In this document: one piece after another, positions 1 to 8,494 of the stretch
Position numbering within the stretch: the first letter of the stretch is position 1
Layout: every line of letters starts with the position of its first letter
Assembly (NCBI GenBank): GCA_016650175.1
Contig: JAENWG010000008.1
Location: 1 to 52,635, forward strand
DNA: 52,635 bases
Source of the DNA: Peptostreptococcaceae bacterium
GTDB lineage: Bacteria; Bacillota; Clostridia; Peptostreptococcales; Anaerovoracaceae
Direction: 5' to 3'
Made by a program: the position numbers and the translations under genes
Notes under the pieces: model-generated
What the model was told of the DNA's origin: nothing
The model's database searches: none
What the model saw: only the letters and a program-made list of their open reading frames with translations

Positions 1-137
1 GACCAGAGATTTGCCTAATGCTTCCTTCAGATTCTACCTCACGATAGACACCCTTGCCTTCGGCTATATGCTTATTGTTTCAACTACTTCCGCACTTGGG
101 ACTTTCACCCTTGAGATTATGCCCATGCTGGGCGAAC
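1..137 (-). mobile_element. Group II intron, 5' end only (cut by window edge)
   Basis: Read on the minus strand from 137 down, this stretch begins GTTCGCCCAGCATGGGC and carries elements I recognise from the 5' part of bacterial group II introns: GGGTGAAAGTCCC, then GGCAAGGGTGTC, then GTGAGGTAGAATCTGAAGG and a GGCAAA block near position 10. No protein is coded here; the reverse transcriptase/maturase, if present, lies beyond the left edge. The intron start sits immediately after a rho-independent terminator (138-174), the kind of site used by hairpin-targeting introns. The exact 5' boundary is inferred from the GTTCG resemblance to the GUGYG consensus. Confidence 0.7.
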
Positions 138-174
138 ATAAAAAGATCATTTGTACACTTTCATACAAATGACC
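138..174 (-). terminator. Terminator of the UPF0316 gene
   Basis: On the minus strand GGTCATTTGT (174-165) pairs with ACAAATGATC (154-145), followed by TTTTTAT. It lies about 80 bases after the stop of the UPF0316 gene. The group II intron begins directly after its T-run. Confidence 0.7.
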
Positions 175-255
175 TATCTATATATATTTTTGTTTATCTT
201 TTTTTATATCAAGCCCCAATGCCTTAGCAGGCAAAATATGTTACCAAATCAAAAT

Positions 256-789
256 CTATTTTCTAATAAATCCACCATTAACAATTTTGGAATCATTTAT
301 AACAACTACAGCATTTTCCATGTTGGCTTTTATAATTTCTAACGCTTTGGAAATACGCTTACGTTTAATATGAAGGTACATAACATCACGGTCACCATCC
401 TTGCCTTTTCCCTTAACCGACGTAACGGCAAAATTGTTTGCTCGTAGTTTTACCATAAGTTCTTGGCTGTCTTCGCTCTCAGGGACTATTAACTGAAGTG
501 AACATAGACCGAAAGCTAGTTTATCTTCCATCCATGATCCTACATAATTACCGACAGCAAATGCTATTGCAAAAACGAATAGTCTAAGAATATCGTCCTG
601 ACAACCAACTAATACCGTACCGGTAATAAATAGCCATAGAAGCATTTCAAAAACAGCAATAATTGAGCCTTTTAATCGTTCTCCCCTATTTATCAATACA
701 AGTCTTATTGTCGAAACTGAAACCTCAAAAATCTTACCAAAAAAAATAAAAACATAAATCCATATACTACTTGTTTGAAAAATATCCAT
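256..789 (-). CDS. UPF0316 / DUF2179-DUF5698 family membrane protein
   Basis: A 177-residue protein with about three N-terminal membrane segments (roughly residues 10-30, 43-62 and 68-85) and a soluble C-terminal half of beta-alpha character, the layout of the YebE/UPF0316 family (DUF5698 plus DUF2179). The segments FEVSVSTIR and GNYVGSWMEDKLAFG are typical. No biochemical role is established for the family. A diverged paralogue lies at 45629-46264. It stands alone, followed by its own terminator and, in the other direction, a 366-base gap with no gene. Confidence 0.85.
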   Translation of the reverse strand: MDIFQTSSIWIYVFIFFGKIFEVSVSTIRLVLINRGERLKGSIIAVFEMLLWLFITGTVLVGCQDDILRLFVFAIAFAVGNYVGSWMEDKLAFGLCSLQLIVPESEDSQELMVKLRANNFAVTSVKGKGKDGDRDVMYLHIKRKRISKALEIIKANMENAVVVINDSKIVNGGFIRK

Positions 790-1155
790 TTTAAAATCTC
801 TCCTATCTATCTCTGCTTGTTCTTAAAAAACTCCTCATTTTGCTACCAATACTTATCTCATATAGCATTCTTGGCACAAATATAAAGATTAGCGTCTGTA
901 AACCACACATCAACTTTATACATGAGTTTCTTTGTCTAATTGGCGCTTTGTTTGTCGACCCATTCTAGCATAAAAAGCCTCTTTTTAATAGAGAAAAAAC
1001 ATGTTTTTTCTGTGCTAATATTATGGTTAATCGATGAATTAGTCACAAACCTAATTACATGGTACCTTTTTCTTTATCAAAGGGAATATTGAATAGACGG
1101 GAAGTCCCTAAAGTCTTCCCGTCTTAAGTGTTTTTGTTTAAAATCCACATATCAT
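790..1155. other. Intergenic region with a strong hairpin
   Basis: No coding gene seen. It holds an AAAAAACATGTTTTTT palindrome near 995-1010 and the hairpin listed at 1095-1140. The minus-strand part near 790-830 is expected to hold the promoter and ribosome site of the UPF0316 gene, but no clear consensus was found. Confidence 0.5.
1095..1140 (+). terminator. Ten-bp-stem hairpin, terminator-like on plus strand
   Basis: AGACGGGAAG (1095-1104) pairs perfectly with CTTCCCGTCT (1115-1124), and the plus strand continues TTAAGTGTTTTTGTTT. It lies 32 bases after the stop of the minus-strand ABC exporter gene, so it may also end that transcript, although the minus-strand T-run is poor. No plus-strand gene precedes it. 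Confidence 0.55.
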
Positions 1156-2904
1156 TTATTTATTTAAATGCTGCGTTTTATAAAGCTCAGCATAGACACC
1201 GTTTTTTTTCATTAGACATTCATGATTTCCATCTTCAATAATATCTCCGTTATCAAACACAAGGATTCTATCTGCATTTCTAACAGTAGATAATCTATGA
1301 GCAATAACAAAAGTGGTTCTACCAATTATTAAACTATCAAAAGTTTCTTGAATTTTAGCTTCAGTAACACTATCTAATGCAGAAGTTGCTTCATCTAAAA
1401 TTAGGAATGGTGGATTTTTTAGGAATATACGTGCTATAGAAATACGCTGTTTCTGTCCACCAGAAAGCATTGCACCACGTTCTCCAACAAATGTATTAAA
1501 CCCATCAGACATAGCAAGAATATCATCATAAATCTCAGCCTCTTTTGCTGCTATTGCCACTTCCTTAGAAGTAGCATCAGGTCTACCATATCTAATGTTT
1601 TCCAGAATGCTATCCGCAAAAAGGAATACTTCTTGGTCTACAACTCCAATGTTTTTATGCAAAGATTCTTGTGTAACACCACGTATATCTATGTGATCAA
1701 GTAAAATTTTCCCTTCATCAACATCATAGAATCTTGGAATCAATTTACATAGTGTTGATTTTCCTCCGCCTGATTGACCTACAACTGCAATTGTTTCTCC
1801 TGGTTCAACGTGAAGATAAATATTATGTAATACTTCTATTCCTTTTTTATATGAAAAACTAACATTTTCAATATCTAATTCGCCCTTTACTCTGGATAAC
1901 TCTATCGCATCAGGAGCATCTTTCATTTCAGTTTCAGTACGCATCATATCTACAAAACGGACGAGCCCTGCTCCGCCTTTCGCAAACAGTTCTGCGAAGT
2001 TTGACAGTTTTCTAATCGGGGTTATAAAAGTAGCAATATATAGGCTGAAAGTGATTAAATCAATTTGATTCATCTCTCCCTTCATAATCAATATACCACC
2101 CACTAAAATAACTGTTGCTGGCAAAATACAAAGGAAAAATTCCATTGTAGCAACGAAATGTCCCATAGCCCTATAAAATGCGGTTTTAGATGTTTTGAAA
2201 GCATCATTTGATTCGCTAAACTTATCAAATTCTGAATCCTCGTTTGCAAACGCTTTAGCTGTTTTCATACCCGAAAGTCCTGATTCAATATTTACATTTA
2301 TAGAAGCTGTTTTTTCTTTCACTTCCAAAGAGGCTTTTGCCATTTCGGAACGTCTAAACCATATAACTATTAAAAATATAGGCAAGATTAACGCAATAAC
2401 CAAAGTTAGTTTCCATTGAATAGTAAATAAGATGCCTAGTGATCCTATTATTGTCAGTGTAGATATAAAGACATCTTCCGGGCCATGATGAGCAAGCTCA
2501 GTTATATCAAATAAATCTGCTGTTAATCTACTCATTAGTTGACCTGTACGATTTTTATCAAAGTATCCATAAGACAATTCCTGCATATGCTGAAATAAAT
2601 CGCTTCTAATATCCGCTTCTACTAATACACCAAACGCGTGTCCATAGTAGGTTATTATATAGTAAAAAAAGGCTCTTAATGTATAGGCGCCTAGCATAAT
2701 TGCCATGATAATTATAAAAGTTTTATACGCATTAACCGGTAGTAGCTCATATAGTGAGTAACGCGTTATTGCTGGAAATGATAAGTCAATAACTGCAATT
2801 AAGAATGCACATGTCATATCTAATATGAATAAATTTTTGTGTGGTTTAAAATATGAGAAGAATATTGAAACCAAAGATCTTTTTTTAAATTCTTGTGTAT
2901 CCAT
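1156..2904 (-). CDS. ABC exporter, fused permease and ATPase
   Basis: A 582-residue half-transporter of the MsbA/LmrA type: a six-helix membrane domain (about residues 15-310) followed by an ATPase domain. Visible motifs are Walker A GQSGGGKST, signature LSGGQKQR, Walker B FLILDEATSALD and the switch histidine in VIAHRLS. Such proteins act as homo- or heterodimers in the cytoplasmic membrane and export lipids, drugs or peptides; the substrate cannot be read from the sequence. No partner half-transporter is adjacent, so a homodimer is likely. It has its own promoter candidate at 2946-2975 and is separated from the upstream operon by a terminator. Confidence 0.9.
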   Translation of the reverse strand: MDTQEFKKRSLVSIFFSYFKPHKNLFILDMTCAFLIAVIDLSFPAITRYSLYELLPVNAYKTFIIIMAIMLGAYTLRAFFYYIITYYGHAFGVLVEADIRSDLFQHMQELSYGYFDKNRTGQLMSRLTADLFDITELAHHGPEDVFISTLTIIGSLGILFTIQWKLTLVIALILPIFLIVIWFRRSEMAKASLEVKEKTASINVNIESGLSGMKTAKAFANEDSEFDKFSESNDAFKTSKTAFYRAMGHFVATMEFFLCILPATVILVGGILIMKGEMNQIDLITFSLYIATFITPIRKLSNFAELFAKGGAGLVRFVDMMRTETEMKDAPDAIELSRVKGELDIENVSFSYKKGIEVLHNIYLHVEPGETIAVVGQSGGGKSTLCKLIPRFYDVDEGKILLDHIDIRGVTQESLHKNIGVVDQEVFLFADSILENIRYGRPDATSKEVAIAAKEAEIYDDILAMSDGFNTFVGERGAMLSGGQKQRISIARIFLKNPPFLILDEATSALDSVTEAKIQETFDSLIIGRTTFVIAHRLSTVRNADRILVFDNGDIIEDGNHECLMKKNGVYAELYKTQHLNK

Positions 2905-2945
2905 TTTCGGTATTTTCCTTTCTTTTGTAAGGCTTTATTCACCTT

Positions 2946-2975
2946 ATAATATCACATATTTATTGAAACGGTCAA
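2946..2975 (-). promoter_or_regulatory. Sigma-A promoter candidate of the ABC exporter
   Basis: Minus strand TTGACC (2975-2970), an 18-base gap, then TATTAT (2951-2946). It lies about 45 bases before the ABC exporter start and just after the terminator of the preceding operon. Confidence 0.5.
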
Positions 2976-2996
2976 AACTTTTGCTCAATTTGTTCG

Positions 2997-3024
2997 GAAA
3001 ATAAAAAAGCACGCCCAGCGTGCT
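2997..3024 (-). terminator. Terminator of the Ehr-type operon
   Basis: Minus strand AGCACGC, loop TGG, GCGTGCT, then TTTTTATTTT. A textbook rho-independent terminator 77 bases after the last gene of the hydrogenase-like operon. Confidence 0.9.
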
Positions 3025-3101
3025 CTATTGACCTCGATTTGACTATCCTGTTTTTCTAATTTTTGTTTTCATAAAGTAATAATCTTAATATTTAAATCAA
3101 A

Positions 3102-3869
3102 TTATAAGTCCTTTATCTTTCCTGTTAATCTTAGTAATCCATCTAATATTGTTATCGGATTTGGCGGACATCCTGGAACCCATAAATCAACGGGGAATAT
3201 TCCTTCAACTCCAGCCTCTGTTTCGGGATTTAAAGCAAATAAACCGCCTGACAACGCACATGTACCAACTGCTATGACAATTTTATCCTCAGGAATGGCA
3301 TCATAAGTTTTCTTAAGAGCCAATACCATGTTCTTCGTAACTGGCCCTATTATCAGCAAGCCATCTGCATGCCTAGGTGATGCTACATATTCTATGCCGA
3401 ATCGTCCCAAATCCCAACCTATCGTACCAAGCACGTTAACATCTGCTTCGCATGCATTGCAACCACCTGCACTAACTACTCTTAGCTTCAGTGATCTTCC
3501 AAACATTTTTTTAAGTTCCGTTCTCATTTCTGCAACTGTCTTAAATTCTTCATCTGTAGATACTATTAAGTCTTCTCGTCGACTTGTAGACATGCTAAAC
3601 TCATCTGAGAAGTGTATAGCTTTTGACTCACATACATTTTCGCACTCTCCACAAAACACACATTTACCAAGGTCCAACTTTAATTGAGGTTCTTTGCTTA
3701 TAGCTCCAGTTGGACATATTTCGACACATGCATTACAATCTTTTTTGCATAAGACTTGATTAACAATAGGACGTCCACAATAATGTTCTGTCATCTTTGG
3801 TCGTTCTCCTGCAGGAAACTTGATTGTTTTATATCCTTGCTTCATACGTGTTGTAATTTCTTTTAGCAT
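3102..3869 (-). CDS. Fused 2x[4Fe-4S] ferredoxin and NuoB/HyfI-like small subunit of an Ehr-type complex
   Basis: A 255-residue fusion of what are normally two subunits. Residues 41-80 hold two [4Fe-4S] motifs (C41, C45, C48, C52 followed by P; C70, C73, C76, C80), as in HyfH/NuoI. Residues about 125-255 are a NuoB/HyfI-type small subunit with the four ligands of the proximal cluster: C137 and C140 in GGCNAC, C204 in VGTC and C234 in VPGCPP. All cluster ligands are intact, so electron transfer is expected. It follows the large-subunit gene by 14 bases and is the last gene of the operon, acting on the cytoplasmic face of the membrane. Confidence 0.88.
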   Translation of the reverse strand: MLKEITTRMKQGYKTIKFPAGERPKMTEHYCGRPIVNQVLCKKDCNACVEICPTGAISKEPQLKLDLGKCVFCGECENVCESKAIHFSDEFSMSTSRREDLIVSTDEEFKTVAEMRTELKKMFGRSLKLRVVSAGGCNACEADVNVLGTIGWDLGRFGIEYVASPRHADGLLIIGPVTKNMVLALKKTYDAIPEDKIVIAVGTCALSGGLFALNPETEAGVEGIFPVDLWVPGCPPNPITILDGLLRLTGKIKDL

Positions 3870-3883
3870 TTTGTGGCTCCTTT

Positions 3884-5428
3884 CTATAAATCATGTCCGC
3901 AATAAGATAAATTAAAGCTTTTGTTGCAAATAGGGAAATCAGATATTTCCTCATTTCGAAGAGCGACAGCTACGCCCATCCAATTATGAAAGGATGGATC
4001 CACTATTTTATATCGTTCAAATTTACCTTCATTGTCAGTTATAGCAACATGGCAAATTTCACCACGCCAGCCTTCATTGACAGTTACGATAAAACTATTG
4101 GCTTTTATTGAATCTGAAGAGACTATTTGCGATGCTTTATTTGGTGCATTCTTTAGTAACTCTCCTAATGCTTTCTTAATAAACTCAACGGAGGTCTTAA
4201 TTTCAAGTCCTCTAACATAAGCTCTGGCATATACGTCGCCACTTTCTGCTGTTCTAATTGATATTGGCATTTTCTTATACACTCCAGAAGGCATCGTTGT
4301 TCGTATATCTCTGCCTAGGCCTGTAGCTCTTGCTGCAACACCGACTAATCCAAGTTCCTCTCCTTGCTTCCTTGACAAAATACCAGCTTCTTCAAATCTA
4401 GCAAGCACGGACTGATTGTCCCAAAGTAATGAAATTGCGTCTTCAGTTTCTTTTTCCAAAAGCTTAATTTTATTAAGCATAACTACTATTTGATCCTTAG
4501 TTAGATCATAAGACGTGCCTCCCGGGATTAGAAAGTTTCTACCAAATCTATTTCCTGTTATTAATGCAGTCAGATTTAACCATTCGCCTCTGATTCTCCC
4601 ACAAAAGCTAGCCGTAGGTAAATAACCTATATCATTCGCAAGTGAACCTAAGTCACCTACATGATTGGCCATTCTTTCTAGTTCAAGGGCAATGCCACGA
4701 AGCACTTTGCTTCGTTCTGATATTTCAGTACTCATAAGGCCCTCTATATTTTGACAATACGTGAGGCAATGTCCTATGGTCGTATCACCCGCTAGCACGT
4801 CCATATAATGACGTGTCTTCTTATCGGGTCTACCGATAAGTGCCTTTTCAATTCCCCTGTGCTGATATCCTAATGCAATCTCAAGGTGCAAAACTTCTTC
4901 TCCTTGACACTGAAATCTAAAATGACCTGGTTCAATAACCCCTGCATGAACAGGGCCTACAGCCACTTCATGTACCTGATCGCCTTCAATCTTGAAATAA
5001 TCCCCTACACCTGGAAGTATGGCTTCTTCTTCTTTTCTGTTCCACGCATCTTGATCGGTCCATGAATGATGGTAACGAACTGGCTTTAGCCACGGGTGTC
5101 CTACAGGTATACAACCATATTGTTCTGCAATCTCACGCTCAAAAAGTTGTAACTGAGGGCAAACAGTTGCTAAGCTCGTGAATTTGTCACTATTAATCTT
5201 TGTTTGAGTCACCATAAACTGTTGATTTTCATCATCTAACAGTACCGCATAAAGCTTTAAAAATCCTTGTTCTTTTGACGAGCATGCAAAATATGATGAA
5301 ACTCTTTTACCCTCTCCGATGGATTGTTTTATAGCCTCCATAAAAGCTTTTTCTTCCAATAAAGGAATTTTATTTAAATCAATGGGTTTCCCATTTTTTA
5401 TATTAATGAAACTTTGATGACTGTGCAT
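3884..5428 (-). CDS. Large subunit of an Ehr-type complex: HyfG/HycE-like, lacking all [NiFe] ligands
   Basis: A 514-residue fusion of a NuoC-like domain (about 1-130) and a NuoD/HycE-like large subunit. True group 4 hydrogenases bind Ni and Fe with a CxxC near the start of the large-subunit domain and a second CxxC near its end. Here the first site reads AGDTTIGHC (213-221), with no CxxC before the conserved histidine, and the second reads DPSFHNWMG (477-485) where HycE has DPCxxC. All four ligands are therefore gone, while the surrounding fold signatures (GHFRF, YQHRGIE, LGLVGVAARATG, SFNLSY) are kept. This matches energy-converting hydrogenase-related complexes, whose catalytic reaction is not settled; H2 chemistry at a NiFe centre is excluded. 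Confidence 0.88.
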   Translation of the reverse strand: MHSHQSFINIKNGKPIDLNKIPLLEEKAFMEAIKQSIGEGKRVSSYFACSSKEQGFLKLYAVLLDDENQQFMVTQTKINSDKFTSLATVCPQLQLFEREIAEQYGCIPVGHPWLKPVRYHHSWTDQDAWNRKEEEAILPGVGDYFKIEGDQVHEVAVGPVHAGVIEPGHFRFQCQGEEVLHLEIALGYQHRGIEKALIGRPDKKTRHYMDVLAGDTTIGHCLTYCQNIEGLMSTEISERSKVLRGIALELERMANHVGDLGSLANDIGYLPTASFCGRIRGEWLNLTALITGNRFGRNFLIPGGTSYDLTKDQIVVMLNKIKLLEKETEDAISLLWDNQSVLARFEEAGILSRKQGEELGLVGVAARATGLGRDIRTTMPSGVYKKMPISIRTAESGDVYARAYVRGLEIKTSVEFIKKALGELLKNAPNKASQIVSSDSIKANSFIVTVNEGWRGEICHVAITDNEGKFERYKIVDPSFHNWMGVAVALRNEEISDFPICNKSFNLSYCGHDL

Positions 5429-5440
5429 CTTTCATCCTCC

Positions 5441-6874
5441 TTAGAATGGTTTTTCCATAAATGAAACTGCTTCATTTATTAATTGCGTCAATGGTGTCGG
5501 AATAGCTATTCCTAGAATTAAAATCATCAATAAAAACAACACTAATGGCATAGTTGTCATAATACCCTCATGATAAGGTGTATCCATTGCATCTTCTGGT
5601 GCTTCTCCGTATACCACCTTTACAACAGTTATGCCCATACCCATAAATACTATTAACATAAACAAAATATAAAGGCTTCCAGCAACTAAATGGCCTGCTG
5701 TAAACGCATTTGTTAAAATCATAAATTCACTCACAAAAGGTGCAAAAGGCGGTGTACCTGTTATTGCCAGAAATCCTATTAAAAATAGTGTTCCTGATAT
5801 CGGCAACCTTCTTATAGCTCCAGTTACCTGTCTTGTATTTTTACTCGCATAAGCTCTATGAATATTCCCTGAGGATAAAAACAGCATTCCTTTTGTCAAA
5901 GTACTAGCAATCACATGAAAGAATGTTGCAAACAAAGCTGTCGTTCCAACACTTAATCCTAGAATTAAGATACCCATATGCTCGACACTTGAATAGGCCA
6001 ACATACGTTTAAAATCTCTTTGATTCATCATAAAGATACTAGCTGTCAACATTGAAAAAAGTCCAATGCCCATTAATATTTTTGATGTAAACTCTGTTTC
6101 TCCTGCAACATTACAAATCTGCCATATTCTAGTAATAGCCAAAAACGCACCACTTGTTACTCCACCCGATAATAGTGCACCAACAATACCTGGCGCTTCA
6201 CCATATGCGTCTGGTTTCCATGTATGCATTGGAGCAAGCCCCATCTTAGTACCATATCCTATTAGTAAAAGAATAAATGCAGCTTGTAACCAACTTTTAT
6301 TAAGAGTCGCACCATTTTCTAGTAGATAATAGAAATCCATAGAAGCATCTGCGCCTCCAACAAGTGACGAATATGCTAAGAAAAAGGTTCCCAGTAGTGC
6401 CAAAGCGATGCCCACCGATCCAACTATTAAGTACTTCCAAGTTGCTTCAATGCTTTTCTTGGATTTATTAAAATAAATTAGCGGTGCTGTTATCAAAGTA
6501 GTCCCTTCAATTGAAATCCACATTACCCCAAGGTTATGTGACCAACATACCATGCTAAAAATTCCGATAAAAGCTGCTAAACATGCCACAAATATTTTAT
6601 TCTGTCTTTCTTGGCGATATTGCAAATATCCTGCTGCGTAAAAGGAACAGATTAAATATAGAAGGCTTACATTAAACAATATAATTTTGCCAACAGGATC
6701 CAATATTAACCAACTGTTTACATAGCATTGCTCTGGATCAAATAAAAGCCAAAGAGTTAAACAAAAATGAAATACTCCAGCGATAGGAACTAACCAAGGC
6801 CTGATACGATTCGATTGAACAACTAGGGCAATCAATGCCAACGCTATTGGAATAATGACTTGAAAATAGACCAT
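5441..6874 (-). CDS. hyfF: HyfF-like antiporter-type membrane subunit
   Basis: A 477-residue membrane protein of the ND5/NuoN/HyfF (Mrp antiporter-like) family with about 13-14 helices. Residues that carry protons in this family are visible: glutamate in WISIEGTT and lysine in GTKMGLAPMHTWKPDAYGEAP, plus histidine and lysine in HVIASTLTKGMLF. It should translocate H+ or Na+ as part of the membrane arm of the complex. It lies four bases after the HyfE-like gene and 12 bases before the large-subunit gene, consistent with translational coupling. Confidence 0.88.
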   Translation of the reverse strand: MVYFQVIIPIALALIALVVQSNRIRPWLVPIAGVFHFCLTLWLLFDPEQCYVNSWLILDPVGKIILFNVSLLYLICSFYAAGYLQYRQERQNKIFVACLAAFIGIFSMVCWSHNLGVMWISIEGTTLITAPLIYFNKSKKSIEATWKYLIVGSVGIALALLGTFFLAYSSLVGGADASMDFYYLLENGATLNKSWLQAAFILLLIGYGTKMGLAPMHTWKPDAYGEAPGIVGALLSGGVTSGAFLAITRIWQICNVAGETEFTSKILMGIGLFSMLTASIFMMNQRDFKRMLAYSSVEHMGILILGLSVGTTALFATFFHVIASTLTKGMLFLSSGNIHRAYASKNTRQVTGAIRRLPISGTLFLIGFLAITGTPPFAPFVSEFMILTNAFTAGHLVAGSLYILFMLIVFMGMGITVVKVVYGEAPEDAMDTPYHEGIMTTMPLVLFLLMILILGIAIPTPLTQLINEAVSFMEKPF

Positions 6875-6877
6875 ATT

Positions 6878-7519
6878 TTACTCCTTCAAAGTAGTTAATC
6901 GTCGAGTATCTAATGACGAAAATGCATTATTAATGTGATTAGTAATGATTGTGATAATAAAAATACTTACGAATAAATCAAGCAACATACCCATTTCAAC
7001 GATTAGCGGTATGGCTTCAATAAGCAATAAACTAAATATATATATTCCATTTTCCAAAACCAAGTATCCCATAACTTGGGATATGGCTTTGTACCTAGTC
7101 ACAAGTAGGATAAACCCTACAAGGATTGTTGTTATAGCTGCTGGAATAATCATGTTCACATAATTGCCATTGCCAGCAGTAATCTGATTAGTCAATAAAA
7201 AAACACTACCTGTAATTACTGCGCCAAGAATACTCGATGGTACAAACCCTATAGTAGGTTCAACTTCCCTTTTAATACGTATATTTTTCATAGCATGTAT
7301 CATAACCATCGGTATGACAACACCTTTTATTGATATTGCAGTAAGTGAGGCAATTAATTGTGGAATAGATAATCCTTCGTTTAATACCAACGGAAGAATA
7401 CCTAATAAAATACCTTGAAGTGCAATAATTCGAATGACAGACAAAATGCTTCTACTCCCAAGTGCTAAAAGATTAAGAGCAAGAATCATAACTAAAAGAC
7501 TATTAAATATATTGATCAT
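6878..7519 (-). CDS. hyfE: HyfE-like membrane subunit
   Basis: A 213-residue hydrophobic protein with about six helices, matching hydrogenase-4 component E. The segment YLVLENGIYIF carries the NuoK-like buried glutamate, and the C-terminal LDTRRLTTLKE is typical. It is expected to contribute to ion translocation next to the HyfC-like subunit. Gaps to both neighbours are only 3-4 bases, so it is co-translated with them. Confidence 0.87.
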   Translation of the reverse strand: MINIFNSLLVMILALNLLALGSRSILSVIRIIALQGILLGILPLVLNEGLSIPQLIASLTAISIKGVVIPMVMIHAMKNIRIKREVEPTIGFVPSSILGAVITGSVFLLTNQITAGNGNYVNMIIPAAITTILVGFILLVTRYKAISQVMGYLVLENGIYIFSLLLIEAIPLIVEMGMLLDLFVSIFIITIITNHINNAFSSLDTRRLTTLKE

Positions 7520-7523
7520 AACT

Positions 7524-8438
7524 TCACCTCACGAATATTATAAGTGCTGAACCGCATAGTAAAAATGCGGAAAATAACAAAACGGTTACTCTAGACATTC
7601 TGAGTCTTGCCATGATTGATTCAACAATACCAACACCAACAGCAATAAGTATAATTCCAATTAAAAACCCAACCCAGGATAGTCCTCCATCGCTCGTAAA
7701 AGTCGGTAATATAATTGTGCAAAGAAATGAGCTCAGAATAAAGAATTTAACATTAGCTGCATATTGTATTAGACCTAAAAGTGGTCCGCTATGATCAAGC
7801 ACCATAACTTCATGAATCATCGTCAACTCTAAATGAGTATTAGGGTCATCAACTGGCATTCGACTATTTTCTGCTAACAATATTATAGCTAATCCTATAA
7901 TTACCATAACAATAGGTGCAAATCCATTTTGATTTATAATTCCATACAAGTTTCTCTGTAGCATAACTGTAAGGGACATCGAACCTGATAACTTAACAAA
8001 GACTAAAAAAGCAAAGAACAATCCTGGTTCTGTAATCGCTGAAAAAGTCATTTCTCTAGCAGCACCCATACCTTCAAATGCTGATCCCGTATCCATTGCT
8101 GCTATCGTTGTGAAAAATCTTGCCAATCCAAATAAGTAAGCAAATAATATAAAGTCACCAGTAAAAGAAATGACCGCTTGAGATTGTCCTAGAGGCATTA
8201 AAAGCCCGGCAACCATTACTGATATAAATGTTACGATAGGTCCAGCATAAAACACCCAAGTTGTTGTTCCGCTAATGACCATTTTTTTCTTAAATAGGCG
8301 TATCAAGTCGTAATAAGGTTGCAATAATGGTGCTCCTTTACGTCCAGCTAAATATGCTTTTGTTTTATTAATGATACCAAACAATAATGGAGGCATCAAA
8401 ATGTATATACTCATATGGATAATTAGATCAATCATCAC
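7524..8438 (-). CDS. hyfC: HyfC/NuoH-like membrane anchor subunit
   Basis: A 304-residue membrane protein of the complex I subunit 1 (NuoH/HycD/HyfC) family. The N-terminal GRKGAPLLQPYYDLIRLFKK is diagnostic, and acidic residues in the MNE/EHELTM-like segment (HLELTMIHEVMVLDHSG) are kept. This subunit anchors the soluble arm to the membrane and forms the entry of the coupling path. It is separated from the HyfB-like gene by 56 bases. Confidence 0.88.
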   Translation of the reverse strand: MMIDLIIHMSIYILMPPLLFGIINKTKAYLAGRKGAPLLQPYYDLIRLFKKKMVISGTTTWVFYAGPIVTFISVMVAGLLMPLGQSQAVISFTGDFILFAYLFGLARFFTTIAAMDTGSAFEGMGAAREMTFSAITEPGLFFAFLVFVKLSGSMSLTVMLQRNLYGIINQNGFAPIVMVIIGLAIILLAENSRMPVDDPNTHLELTMIHEVMVLDHSGPLLGLIQYAANVKFFILSSFLCTIILPTFTSDGGLSWVGFLIGIILIAVGVGIVESIMARLRMSRVTVLLFSAFLLCGSALIIFVR

Positions 8439-8494
8439 TTTACAACCTTTCCTATATTTCTAAATAAATTTAGTATTCGACAAATTTTTTAATT

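Noticed and set aside
3884-5428. Functional [NiFe] hydrogenase large subunit
   Set aside because: Both CxxC ligand pairs are absent, so the name hydrogenase would mislead.
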